Assembly: GCA_955652925.1 (NCBI GenBank)
Contig: CATPCO010000117.1
Span: 1-16,214 of the forward strand
Origin: an uncultured Xanthobacteraceae bacterium
GTDB taxonomy: Bacteria; Pseudomonadota; Alphaproteobacteria; Rhizobiales; Xanthobacteraceae
Direction of reading: 5' to 3'
Length of the DNA stretch: 16,214 bases
Below the pieces are notes generated by a model that was not told where the DNA came from, did no database searches, and was given only the letters and a program-made list of their open reading frames with translations. The translations under genes and the position numbers were made by a program. Positions 1-7,495 of this stretch are shown piece by piece (positions within the stretch are counted from its first letter, which is position 1; the number at the start of each line of letters is the position of its first letter).

Positions 1-1
1 C

Positions 2-343
2 GATCTGCACTTTCGCGCTACCGGCTGGTGGCCATCGACGCCCGGCAACTGCCAATCGCCCGGCAATTTTGCGCAGGGCAGGTTCTATTATTTTGCCTAT
101 AATTTCGTTGGCAATACCCGCAACGTGCTCGAAGGAACTGCGGTCATGCAATGCTTGCCGTTCTACGACAGTTTCGACCAGGTCATCGTCGGCGATACTC
201 AATGTGACCCGTTTCCCGCAACTTCGCCGTTCCCTGCCGGAAAATATCTCCAGGGATTTGTGGAGTTGATCGTCCCCGAGACAACGACCCGGTATAACTG
301 CGCGATTACTTCCACGCAGTTGAGTGAATGCCTCCAGCAATGA
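2..343 (+). CDS. C-terminal part of an unrecognised protein (5' truncated)
   Basis: The reading frame is open from base 2 to a TGA at 341-343, so about 113 C-terminal residues are visible and the start lies outside the window. I do not recognise the family. The piece is rich in aromatic residues, Gly, Pro and Thr, and has five cysteines spread along its length, with an acidic/aromatic middle (FYDSFDQVIVGDTQCD). This composition would suit an exported, possibly disulfide-bonded protein, but no signal peptide can be checked because the N-terminus is missing. A GTG at 125 gives a 72-residue ORF, but the frame continues upstream, so 125 is unlikely to be the real start. The gene converges on the multicopper oxidase and the two coding regions overlap by 38 bases. 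It could also be a decayed remnant. Confidence 0.5.
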   Translation, partial: DLHFRATGWWPSTPGNCQSPGNFAQGRFYYFAYNFVGNTRNVLEGTAVMQCLPFYDSFDQVIVGDTQCDPFPATSPFPAGKYLQGFVELIVPETTTRYNCAITSTQLSECLQQ

Positions 344-2588
344 CCCTGTAAAGGGATGCAAGCAAACGATTGCGACTGAAACTGTTGTCCTGCTGCGTGG
401 CGGTGAAGCCGGTTGGCGGATTTCCGCAATAGGCTGCAGCCCCCGATATCCCGGGCGCCTGTCCCGGGTCAGTCAGCACGGATACCCTGCGCCGTGGATC
501 GAATACCTGAACGGTCGCCATCATCCCGCTATCCTCGTGCTCGAGGATATGACAGTGAAAGACGAAGGTCCCAACTTGGTGAGAGTCGGTGAATGGAATC
601 GTCACGAACACCCTTCCGGGATTGTTCGCATCTTTGGCCGGAGGCACCGGGATCGTATCGTGCCAGACATCAGCGCCGGCGCTGACATGGACCAATTCCG
701 GCAAGTCTTGCCCGGCGAGCACTTTGCCGGGATCCGCGAACACCATCGCGTCCGTCAAGTTCGGCGGCGCGCCGGGATCGCCCACGCGCGCCAGCCGGAA
801 CTTGGTCTGATGGATGTGAAAGTTGTGCAGCTCGTTGGTGGTATTCACCAGCTCCCAGACTTCCATTGTCCCCAGCTGGGCACAGATATGCCTGATCGAT
901 TCCGGCGGGTCGGCGTGGATGAACCATTCGGGCGCAAGCGTGTGCGGGTGCGCGCCGTTTGGCGGATCGATCGGGCGGCCTGAACTATCGACGACGTCAC
1001 TGCCCAGCATGAATGTATTGGTAGTATCGTCCTGAGCGAAGGTAATCTTGCGCCGATACTGCGAGCTTGGGCTTGGAAGGGTCACACAATTTTTTGGAAT
1101 GGCAGCTGCTGTGGCCCGATCCGAATTGATGAAGGGCAACGCACGCGAGAAAGTCGTAGCGAGCAGGTCCTGGGGAGGCGAAGCACTCTCGGGCGTAACG
1201 GCCTTGAGCACCACATGCGCGAGATCGACCGCCGGCCATGGATCGCCCTTATAGTCGGGCCGGGCCACAGTCCTGTTCGGTGGTTTAGGCTGCTGCACCC
1301 CCCCTGTCTCGAGGCCCTGAGTGCGCAAGGTGAGAGAAATGTTCTGAGCGTGAAGGACGTCATTCTTCACAAGAATCTCCGCACGTGCCGCCGGCATGAG
1401 CAGGACGTGCTTGACCGTAACCCCTGGTTTCAGGCTTTGCGGACTGCTGGAAGACGGCGAACTGCCGGAAGAGGGAGTGCCCGCCACCACGCCGTCCATG
1501 GTCAGGATCTGGAGGTCCCGCTCGTTGTCGGCGCCGTCCACCAGCTCCAAGGTATACGTCACCGTCGGGCTGAGGTTTGCAATGCGCCAGAGCTCAGTCT
1601 CTCCGGGTTGGATGGTGACATCGGGATAATTCTGGCCATTGATCGTGAAAAGCCATACCGTATCATTGGCACGGTCCACAATTTTTTGGTTCTCGTCATA
1701 AACCGTCGTGTGACCGCAAAATCCGTGGCCCGATAGCAATTGCACGCCGGGATTCGAATCCTTGCGGCAAGCCTGCGTATCGTAGACCTTACCGCTGAGC
1801 CATTTCGCGGTTTGGCCGGCCGCCGCCGCCGTATCGGGCGTCCTGCCGTGTGGGACCGCGAGCTGGATATCGCGCAGAATCATGTATCGCGTCTGCTGCT
1901 GCGTTCCGGCACGGGCCAATGCGGTGGGATCGTCGGTGACGTCGGCTCCGGGCATGATCGAAATCAGCCCTGCCTGCCCGGCCTGGACCTCATCGCGCGC
2001 CGAGCCGTGGATGTGGGAATGGAACCAATAGACCCCGGAGGGATAGTATGGCTGGCCAAGCCCAACCTCGCCCTCCAGCTTCGTTGGAATATCGAATCGA
2101 TAGTTGGTCACGAAGCCCTTCCCGGTCTGGCTGAACACGTAGTCTCCCACGGGGCTACAGCCGCTCGGGGGAGTTGGGCTCACCACCACGCCGTGCATGT
2201 GCAAATTCACGATGGCGTGGCCCTCATTCGGAACGCTTGCATCGAGCTGGTTATGCAGATCGACCCGTAGCGTATCGCCGGGCTGAGTCTCAATCACGAA
2301 GGGCGCATAGTGATCCCCGTTGGGATCCTGCTCGGTGGCATAGCCGGGCAACGTCACCCGGTAGGGTCCGACGTCAGGCCGCATCGTATTGCGCACCATC
2401 AGGCTTGCCGCACGCACGGTCTTTCCCACCGGCACAGGCGGACAGCCGGGCGGCACCTGCAGCAGCGGTGAAACACTGCCTGCGTTCGGCTGTACCGGCT
2501 GGCGCAGTTCGGCCGCCGGGACAGCAGAAGACGATGCCAGCAGCATGGTCCCAAACCACAGATGAAGCTTGATATTCTCCTCCCTCAT
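306..2588 (-). CDS. Secreted multicopper oxidase (laccase/BilA-type, three cupredoxin domains)
   Basis: This 760-residue protein should oxidise phenolic, metal or other electron donors at a type 1 copper and reduce O2 to water at a trinuclear cluster, in the periplasm or outside the cell. All four copper motifs are visible: HMHG (130-133), HSHIHG (190-195), HNFHIH (588-593) and HCHILEHEDSGMM (678-690). The last supplies the type 1 ligands Cys679, His684 and Met689. Residues 1-26 resemble a Sec signal peptide (hydrophobic LHLWFGTMLLASSSA, cleavage near VPAA/E); no twin arginine is seen. The ATG at 2588 was chosen; a TTG at 2609 adds seven residues and neither has a clear ribosome binding site. 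Oddities are a Ser-rich insert (about 372-385) and a 57-residue tail after the last copper motif, longer than needed. The tail overlaps the convergent gene. The gene lies 39 bases after the membrane protein and may be cotranscribed. The physiological substrate cannot be inferred. Confidence 0.93.
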   Translation of the reverse strand: MREENIKLHLWFGTMLLASSSAVPAAELRQPVQPNAGSVSPLLQVPPGCPPVPVGKTVRAASLMVRNTMRPDVGPYRVTLPGYATEQDPNGDHYAPFVIETQPGDTLRVDLHNQLDASVPNEGHAIVNLHMHGVVVSPTPPSGCSPVGDYVFSQTGKGFVTNYRFDIPTKLEGEVGLGQPYYPSGVYWFHSHIHGSARDEVQAGQAGLISIMPGADVTDDPTALARAGTQQQTRYMILRDIQLAVPHGRTPDTAAAAGQTAKWLSGKVYDTQACRKDSNPGVQLLSGHGFCGHTTVYDENQKIVDRANDTVWLFTINGQNYPDVTIQPGETELWRIANLSPTVTYTLELVDGADNERDLQILTMDGVVAGTPSSGSSPSSSSPQSLKPGVTVKHVLLMPAARAEILVKNDVLHAQNISLTLRTQGLETGGVQQPKPPNRTVARPDYKGDPWPAVDLAHVVLKAVTPESASPPQDLLATTFSRALPFINSDRATAAAIPKNCVTLPSPSSQYRRKITFAQDDTTNTFMLGSDVVDSSGRPIDPPNGAHPHTLAPEWFIHADPPESIRHICAQLGTMEVWELVNTTNELHNFHIHQTKFRLARVGDPGAPPNLTDAMVFADPGKVLAGQDLPELVHVSAGADVWHDTIPVPPAKDANNPGRVFVTIPFTDSHQVGTFVFHCHILEHEDSGMMATVQVFDPRRRVSVLTDPGQAPGISGAAAYCGNPPTGFTATQQDNSFSRNRLLASLYRVIAGGIHSTAWK

Positions 2589-2627
2589 TGCTTGCACTTG
2601 CTGGGCCAAGCCGCAGGCAAATGAAGA

Positions 2628-3518
2628 CTATAAATCTTCCGCTTTGTTTGGAAGAGGGTGCTCAACCGCTACGACCCTCAGTCTGTCGCGCCAACGGGCG
2701 AACAGCGGCAGGAACAAGAAAACCACAGCCGCGGCCAAGGCCCAAAAGACGATGACGGTTGCGATCTCCGCGATCGCGCCTGCCTGCTCGGTGCGCAAAT
2801 GCATAATGACGCGCGCGAGCAGCCAGTTGAACGGGATCACCAGCAACGGACCCAAGAGTACCGTGTCGGCGACCGAAAGCAGGTCCGCCTTGGCTTGCGT
2901 GACCGAGAGCATCGCGAGCGCGAAGATCCCGGGCAGCGGCAGCGCGCTCGCCCAGCCGACCCAGCGCGCATCCTTTCCGAGATAGGCAATCATGGACAGA
3001 GCAACGAAAAGCAGAACGAAAGCTGCGACACGCAGCAGGCCCTGCCGGTTGAACCACATTGCGGCGAACGTCGGAGAGGGGCGCGAGGGTGATGCGCCCC
3101 ACCAGTGCCAGAGGTACAGCACGGCGAAGGCGAGTTGGAGAAAAAACAGCCAGTGAGCGGACGACAGGTCATCGCGAAACCAGGCGAGTGCCGTCGCGCC
3201 CACGGACCACAGCGCAACCCAGCAGAGCGAGCGGGCGATGATTCTCGCTTCCGCATCCCAGCTTGCCGGCAGCGGCGGCAGCCACTCGTATCGATAGATC
3301 GCGAGCAGGAAAAGAATGCAATTCCACACCACGATGAGATAGACGGTTCCGGCAATCCCGATCGGGTCCGCGCCGGTCAGCATCGCAATGCCGTTGAGCA
3401 GCGGAAAAGTAAGCAGCACTCCACCGATGCGTTTGTCACGCGCGCCCAACCATCCAATAAGGACGAAGGCGAAAGTGCCGAGCAGCAGCTTTGCGATGGC
3501 GATCAAGACTTCAAGCAT
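2628..3518 (-). CDS. Unrecognised multi-pass membrane protein (about nine helices)
   Basis: I do not recognise this 296-residue protein (from the ATG at 3518). It is strongly hydrophobic, with about nine likely membrane helices. The first is LIAIAKLLLGTFAFVLIGWL just after the start, and the last is the run IATVIVFWALAAAVVFLFL near the C-terminus, followed by a basic, cytoplasm-like tail (RWRDRLRVV). The first loop carries GARDKRIGGVLLTFPLLNG, with charged residues followed by a Pro-containing helix. No transporter signature, heme-ligand pair or enzymatic motif is evident. The frame stays open to a GTG at 3584 (318 residues), but those 22 extra codons run through one arm of a REP-like palindrome, so the ATG is preferred although no strong ribosome binding site precedes it. 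It is followed after 39 bases by the multicopper oxidase, so a shared transcript is plausible. The REP element separates it from soxG, making cotranscription with sox uncertain. Confidence 0.75.
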   Translation of the reverse strand: MLEVLIAIAKLLLGTFAFVLIGWLGARDKRIGGVLLTFPLLNGIAMLTGADPIGIAGTVYLIVVWNCILFLLAIYRYEWLPPLPASWDAEARIIARSLCWVALWSVGATALAWFRDDLSSAHWLFFLQLAFAVLYLWHWWGASPSRPSPTFAAMWFNRQGLLRVAAFVLLFVALSMIAYLGKDARWVGWASALPLPGIFALAMLSVTQAKADLLSVADTVLLGPLLVIPFNWLLARVIMHLRTEQAGAIAEIATVIVFWALAAAVVFLFLPLFARWRDRLRVVAVEHPLPNKAEDL

Positions 3519-3550
3519 GTCGTAGGAACTGTAGCCCGGATTGAGTGCAG

Positions 3551-3614
3551 CCGCCTTCGCCAAGGCTTCGGCGGCCTCACTCACATTAGCCCGTCGAAGC
3601 TTTAGCGAAGACGG
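3551..3614. repeat. REP-like double palindrome between soxG and the membrane protein gene
   Basis: Two 24-base arms, 3551-3574 and 3591-3614, are inverted copies of each other, matching at 20 of 24 positions, with a 16-base spacer. Each arm also has its own complementary ends (CCGCC...GGCGG; CCGTC...GACGG), so each can fold alone or the two can pair into one long stem. The core reads CGAAGC-YTT-RGCGAAG. Similar GCTTCG/CTTCGC-rich palindromes are dispersed in many Hyphomicrobiales genomes (recalled, not searched). On the sox transcript it follows soxG by 24 bases, where it could protect the 3' end or attenuate read-through. Arm 1 also lies inside a longer in-frame extension of the downstream membrane-protein ORF. 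Confidence 0.8.
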
Positions 3615-3638
3615 GCGAAATCCGGGGTTCGCCCCCCG

Positions 3639-4214
3639 CTACGAATTGTTGCGGGCAGCGAGAGTCAGAAACTCGTCGACGTAGGCGGCAAGCGAGCGCG
3701 CGGTCTCGATGCGAAACACGTGAGCTTCGCTGCGCCAGAGCACCATCTCTGCCTTTCCGAGCAGCGTGCGGCTGCAGCAACCGGCGGGAAAGCTGGCCAC
3801 TCGCAGATCGAGCGGACAGCCCGCACTGATGACGTCGGCGGCCGCGCTTCCGCGCAGCACGAACGCAACATCACGATGCCCTATGCTCACCAGCGAATGT
3901 GGCAGGGATTGCAGCGCCGCATTCAATCTCTGTTGCAGCTTGCTTTCCTGTTCGGGCGGGCCGAGCAGCAGCCACTCATCGGGCCCAAGACATAGAGCAG
4001 CAAGCCCATCGCGCTCGATGACGCGGCCCACTTTCCGCGCAAGCTCGAGCGCCAACGCGGCTCCTGCCGCGTGCGCAATCGGCTCCCTGCCCCGCAGCAC
4101 AAAACGGGCCACCGGACCTGTCCGTTCAACAGTCAGACCCGGAAAGGTGGCCACCGGCGACGCTGGCGCGCGCGCGAAATGCCATGAGACTGCGTTGGTT
4201 ATCGCTTCAGGCAC
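3639..4214 (-). CDS. soxG: Sarcosine oxidase gamma subunit
   Basis: SoxG is the small gamma subunit of heterotetrameric sarcosine oxidase. It has a fold related to the tetrahydrofolate-binding GCV-T/YgfZ proteins and packs against the alpha subunit in the cytoplasm; it has no catalytic cofactor of its own. Supporting segments are RTGPVARFVLRGREP, LCLGPDEWLLLGP (the typical GPDEWL motif), VSIGHRDVAFVLRG (family form: D/H-R followed by a beta strand) and CPLDLRVASFPAGCCSRTLLGKAEMVLWR near the C-terminus. The GTG at 4214 was chosen because it overlaps the soxA stop by 8 bases, has a GGGAGA about 10 bases upstream and gives 191 residues, normal for the family. An ATG at 4289 would add 25 residues inside soxA with no homologous look. 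Position after soxA matches the canonical soxBDAG order. Confidence 0.93.
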   Translation of the reverse strand: MPEAITNAVSWHFARAPASPVATFPGLTVERTGPVARFVLRGREPIAHAAGAALALELARKVGRVIERDGLAALCLGPDEWLLLGPPEQESKLQQRLNAALQSLPHSLVSIGHRDVAFVLRGSAAADVISAGCPLDLRVASFPAGCCSRTLLGKAEMVLWRSEAHVFRIETARSLAAYVDEFLTLAARNNS

Positions 4215-7206
4215 GCAGGCGCTCTCCCGCCGGATCGAATAAAACGGGAGCAACGAGGTCGACTGCCGCGCCACCCTCAGGCATCGCAACGAAAAGCCGG
4301 TTGCCGATCTGTCTTCGGCCGTCCGCTACGAGACCGAGCGCGATCGGCCGGCTCAGCGCTTCGCTCCGATAGGAGGATGTCACGTAACCCAGCGCAGGCG
4401 TGCCCGCGGGCGGATTGGGACCTTCGGTGATCTGCGCGCCCTCCTCGAGTTGCGTCGTGGCGTCGGCCGTGAGCAGACCGACCAGCTGGCGGCGGCCCGC
4501 GCGGGCGAGGTCAGGCAGCGCCAACGATCGCTTGCCGACGAAATCCCGCTTTGCCTTGCCGACTGTCCAATCGAGGCCCAGGTCTGCGACGGTCACCGTG
4601 CCGTCCGTGTCCTGGCCTACAATGATGTAGCCTTTTTCAACGCGCAGCACGTGCATGGTTTCCGTGCCGTACGCGCAGCCACCAAGCTGCTCGATTGCGG
4701 GGATAAGCTCCTCCCAAACTGCGCCGCCGTAATCTGCCGGAACATTGATCTCGAAGCCGAGCTCGCCGGTAAAGCTCACACGAAACAGGCGACACTCCAC
4801 CCCACAAATGCTGCCCTGCTGCACGCCCATATGGGGCAGAGCGTCGAGCGCGATACCGCTCAGGAACGGCGCGATCACCTCGCGCGCGCGTGGGCCCTGC
4901 ACCGCGATCACCGCCCATTGGTCGGTGACGGAGGTCAACCATACGTCAAGATCAGGCCATTCCGTCTGCAGATAGTCTTCCATAAACGCGAGCACGCGCG
5001 CCGCTCCTCCCGTCGTGGTCGTGACGTGAAACCGGTCGGGCGCAAGCCGGCCCACCACGCCGTCATCAAACACAAAACCCGCCTCGTTGAGCATGATGCC
5101 GTAGCGGCAGCGGCCGGGCGCAAGCGTGCTCCAGGCATTGACGTACATGCGATCGAGAAATTGGGCGGCGTCGCTCCCGACGATTTCGATCTTTCCCAAC
5201 GTAGAGGCATCGAAAATGCCGGCGCTTGCTCGTACCGTGCGGCACTCGCGCGCCAGCGCGGCGTGCATGTCCTCGCTCTCCCGTGGAAAATAATGCGCCC
5301 GTTTCCAGAGGCCCACATTCTCGAATGCCGCGCCGTGCTCAGCCGCCCACTCGTGCATCGGCGTCGCGCGCACGGGGTCAAACAGTGTTCCGCGGCTCAT
5401 CCCCGCGAGCGCGCCGAAGGTGACGGGGGTGTACGGCATGCGAAAGGTGGTAAGGCCGACATCCGCGATGGTCTTGCCCAGCTGTTCCGAGACAATGCTC
5501 AGCGCATTGACGTTCGACGTCTTGCCCTGATCCGTCCCCATACCGGTCGTGGTGTAGCGTTTCACGTGCTCGATCGAGCGGAAACCTTCGCGCGTGGCGA
5601 GCGCCAAATCCTGCACGGTCACATCGTTCTGGAAATCGACGAACGCCTTGCCTGCGATTGGAGGCGCAACAACCACGCCGGGATCAGCGGTCTGCGAGGG
5701 AATGAATACGTTTCTGATTTCACGAGCACGCCGGAACCCGGCCGCTTCCGCCGCTTGCGCTCCCGCGCAATAGCCGTCTTCCATCACTTGCGACAGCGCG
5801 AAGATTCCGCGACAAGCGCCGGCTGACCGCTCGCGCTGGACCGATCGGTCAGGAACATAAGCGCCAAGCGAGGACACAAGTTTCAGCGTGCCGCGCGACT
5901 GAGAGAACAGGTGAACCGATGGTGTCCATCCTCCGCTCATCAATACGAGATCGACATCAAGGTGTTCGTTTGCGTCCGAGCGTCCGTCATCCGCCACACG
6001 CCCGAGCGTGACGTCACTCACCCGCAGCCGCCCCGCGGTGTCGAGCACGGTAGTACCGGGCTCGGCGCGGATGCCATTGCGCCGCGCCTCGCTCACGACC
6101 TCCTCTCCCGGATTGCGTCGCAGGTCCGCGATGAGAACAATCTCAATGCCGGCGCGATTGAGCTCATTGGCAGCGGCATATGCGCTGTCGTGAGCAGTGA
6201 TCACAACCGCACGTGTCCCCGGCCGCGCCCCGTAACGCGTGACATAGCTGCGTGCGGCATTGGCCAGCATGATCCCGGGTCGATCATTGTTGGCAAACAC
6301 GAGCGGACGCTCGATCGCGCCGGTGGCGAGTACGACCTCCTTCGCGCGGACCTGCCAGAGCCGCTCGCGCGGCAAAGCCGGATCGCACGGCGTTGGCAGG
6401 TGATCGGTCACCGATTGCGCGAGTGCGAGGAAATTATCGGCGAAATAACCGAAGGCCTGGGTGCGCGGCAGCAGCGTCACGTTCGCATGGGCGCGCAGCG
6501 CAGCGAGCGCATCGGCCAGCCATTCCTGGGCGTTCTTGCCCTCGACCGGCGCGTGCTGTTCGCAAAGGAGCGAGCCGCCGAATTCGGCCTGTTCATCGCA
6601 GATCAGCACGCAGCCTCCTGCCTCACTCGCTGCAAGCGCAGCCGCGAGTCCCGCCGGGCCCGCACCCACGACAAGCACGTCGCAATGGGCGAAGCGATTG
6701 GCGTAGCGGTCGGGGTCGGGCGCGCTAGGCGCGCGGCCAATGCCGGCGGAGCGGCGAATGACCGGCTCAAACAGCCGCGTCCAGGTGCGCGCGCCGAGCA
6801 GGCGCGGCCCCATGAAGGTCTTGTAGTAGAAGCCTGCCGGAAAGAGCGACGCAAGCCGGTCCGCCGTCACACCCAGATCAAAGGTAAGCGAAGGCCAGCG
6901 GTTCTGGCTGGTGGCACAAAGCCCCTCATAAAGCTCGATCTGGGTCGCACGAAGATTGGGGGTGGAGCGGCCGCCGCCGCGATCGATGTGCACCAGCGCG
7001 TTCGGCTCCTCGCTTCCCGCAGAGAGGATCCCGCGTGGCCGGTGATATTTGAAAGATCGCGCGACCAGATGCACGCCATTGGCAATGAGCGCGGAGGCGA
7101 GCGTGTCTCCGGCAAAGCCAGTAAGCACGCGACCATCGAAGCTGAAGGACAGCGGCCGCGTGCGGTCGACCCGGCCACCTGACGGCATGCGAAAAAGATT
7201 GCTCAC
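4207..7206 (-). CDS. soxA: Sarcosine oxidase alpha subunit
   Basis: This is the large NAD-binding and folate-binding subunit of heterotetrameric sarcosine oxidase, 999 residues, the usual size. Sarcosine is oxidised on the beta subunit, and the imine intermediate passes through an internal cavity to the alpha folate site, yielding 5,10-methylene-THF. Domains in order: an N-terminal ferredoxin-like (Fer2_4) region (about 15-100, with GDTLASALIANG and SFKYHRPRGI); a Rossmann dinucleotide fold starting at DVLVVGAGPAGLAAALA (176-192); a second nucleotide-binding half (VVLATGAIERPLVFANND); a linker with TTTGMGTDQGKTSNV; and a C-terminal GCV-T-like folate domain (roughly 600-999, with GIFDASTLGKIEI and VEKGYIIVGQDTDGTVT). 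It starts at a GTG overlapping the soxD stop by four bases (GTGA) and overlaps soxG by eight bases, so the three are probably translationally coupled. Confidence 0.97.
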   Translation of the reverse strand: MSNLFRMPSGGRVDRTRPLSFSFDGRVLTGFAGDTLASALIANGVHLVARSFKYHRPRGILSAGSEEPNALVHIDRGGGRSTPNLRATQIELYEGLCATSQNRWPSLTFDLGVTADRLASLFPAGFYYKTFMGPRLLGARTWTRLFEPVIRRSAGIGRAPSAPDPDRYANRFAHCDVLVVGAGPAGLAAALAASEAGGCVLICDEQAEFGGSLLCEQHAPVEGKNAQEWLADALAALRAHANVTLLPRTQAFGYFADNFLALAQSVTDHLPTPCDPALPRERLWQVRAKEVVLATGAIERPLVFANNDRPGIMLANAARSYVTRYGARPGTRAVVITAHDSAYAAANELNRAGIEIVLIADLRRNPGEEVVSEARRNGIRAEPGTTVLDTAGRLRVSDVTLGRVADDGRSDANEHLDVDLVLMSGGWTPSVHLFSQSRGTLKLVSSLGAYVPDRSVQRERSAGACRGIFALSQVMEDGYCAGAQAAEAAGFRRAREIRNVFIPSQTADPGVVVAPPIAGKAFVDFQNDVTVQDLALATREGFRSIEHVKRYTTTGMGTDQGKTSNVNALSIVSEQLGKTIADVGLTTFRMPYTPVTFGALAGMSRGTLFDPVRATPMHEWAAEHGAAFENVGLWKRAHYFPRESEDMHAALARECRTVRASAGIFDASTLGKIEIVGSDAAQFLDRMYVNAWSTLAPGRCRYGIMLNEAGFVFDDGVVGRLAPDRFHVTTTTGGAARVLAFMEDYLQTEWPDLDVWLTSVTDQWAVIAVQGPRAREVIAPFLSGIALDALPHMGVQQGSICGVECRLFRVSFTGELGFEINVPADYGGAVWEELIPAIEQLGGCAYGTETMHVLRVEKGYIIVGQDTDGTVTVADLGLDWTVGKAKRDFVGKRSLALPDLARAGRRQLVGLLTADATTQLEEGAQITEGPNPPAGTPALGYVTSSYRSEALSRPIALGLVADGRRQIGNRLFVAMPEGGAAVDLVAPVLFDPAGERLRA

Positions 7207-7493
7207 CGGCGCTCTTCGTCCGGCACGGGGCGCGGATCACCGATTTTGTAGCTGGTCACGAATTTGTCCGTGACGGTGTCGCGCAGCGCATTGAAGAAGC
7301 GCCCGCATCCATGGGTGTGCCGCCAGCGTTCGGCGTGCACGCCCTTGCGATTCGACCGAAGAAAGAGAAATTCCGTCCATTGCCCGTCCGAGAGCGCCGA
7401 GGGATCGCTCGGCCGCGCAATGTGGGCCTCCCCGCCGTAGCGAAACTCGATTTCCGGGCGCGCGCCGCAATAGGGGCAATGGATCAGCAGCAT
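7203..7493 (-). CDS. soxD: Sarcosine oxidase delta subunit (zinc-binding)
   Basis: SoxD is the small zinc-containing delta subunit that stabilises the sarcosine oxidase heterotetramer. The 96-residue protein begins MLLIHCPYCGAR and has the expected ligand set Cys6, Cys9, His59 and Cys63 (CPYC and HTHGCGRFF), the same spacing as in structurally characterised enzymes. The segment DGQWTEFLFLRSNRKGVHAERWRH is also characteristic. The ATG lies two bases after the soxB stop, and the stop overlaps the soxA GTG by four bases. Length, position and motifs agree, so the assignment is secure. Confidence 0.97.
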   Translation of the reverse strand: MLLIHCPYCGARPEIEFRYGGEAHIARPSDPSALSDGQWTEFLFLRSNRKGVHAERWRHTHGCGRFFNALRDTVTDKFVTSYKIGDPRPVPDEERR

Positions 7494-7495
7494 GA

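Noticed and set aside
451..469. CCCGGG...CCCGGG inverted repeat, a terminator-like hairpin
   Set aside because: It lies inside the multicopper oxidase coding region, about 145 bases before the stop, and has no T-run, so it is probably incidental.
4215..4289. Upstream extension of soxG by 25 codons
   Set aside because: It lies within soxA, while the GTG at 4214 has a GGGAGA upstream, an eight-base overlap with the soxA stop and gives a normal family length.
4450..5826. 458-codon open frame on the + strand
   Set aside because: It lies wholly antisense to soxA, whose motifs are clear. The translation is rich in Arg, His and Ala with no domain pattern, as expected from high-GC shadow frames.
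5911..7182. 423-codon open frame on the + strand
   Set aside because: Antisense to the N-terminal half of soxA; composition is shadow-like and no recognised motif is present.
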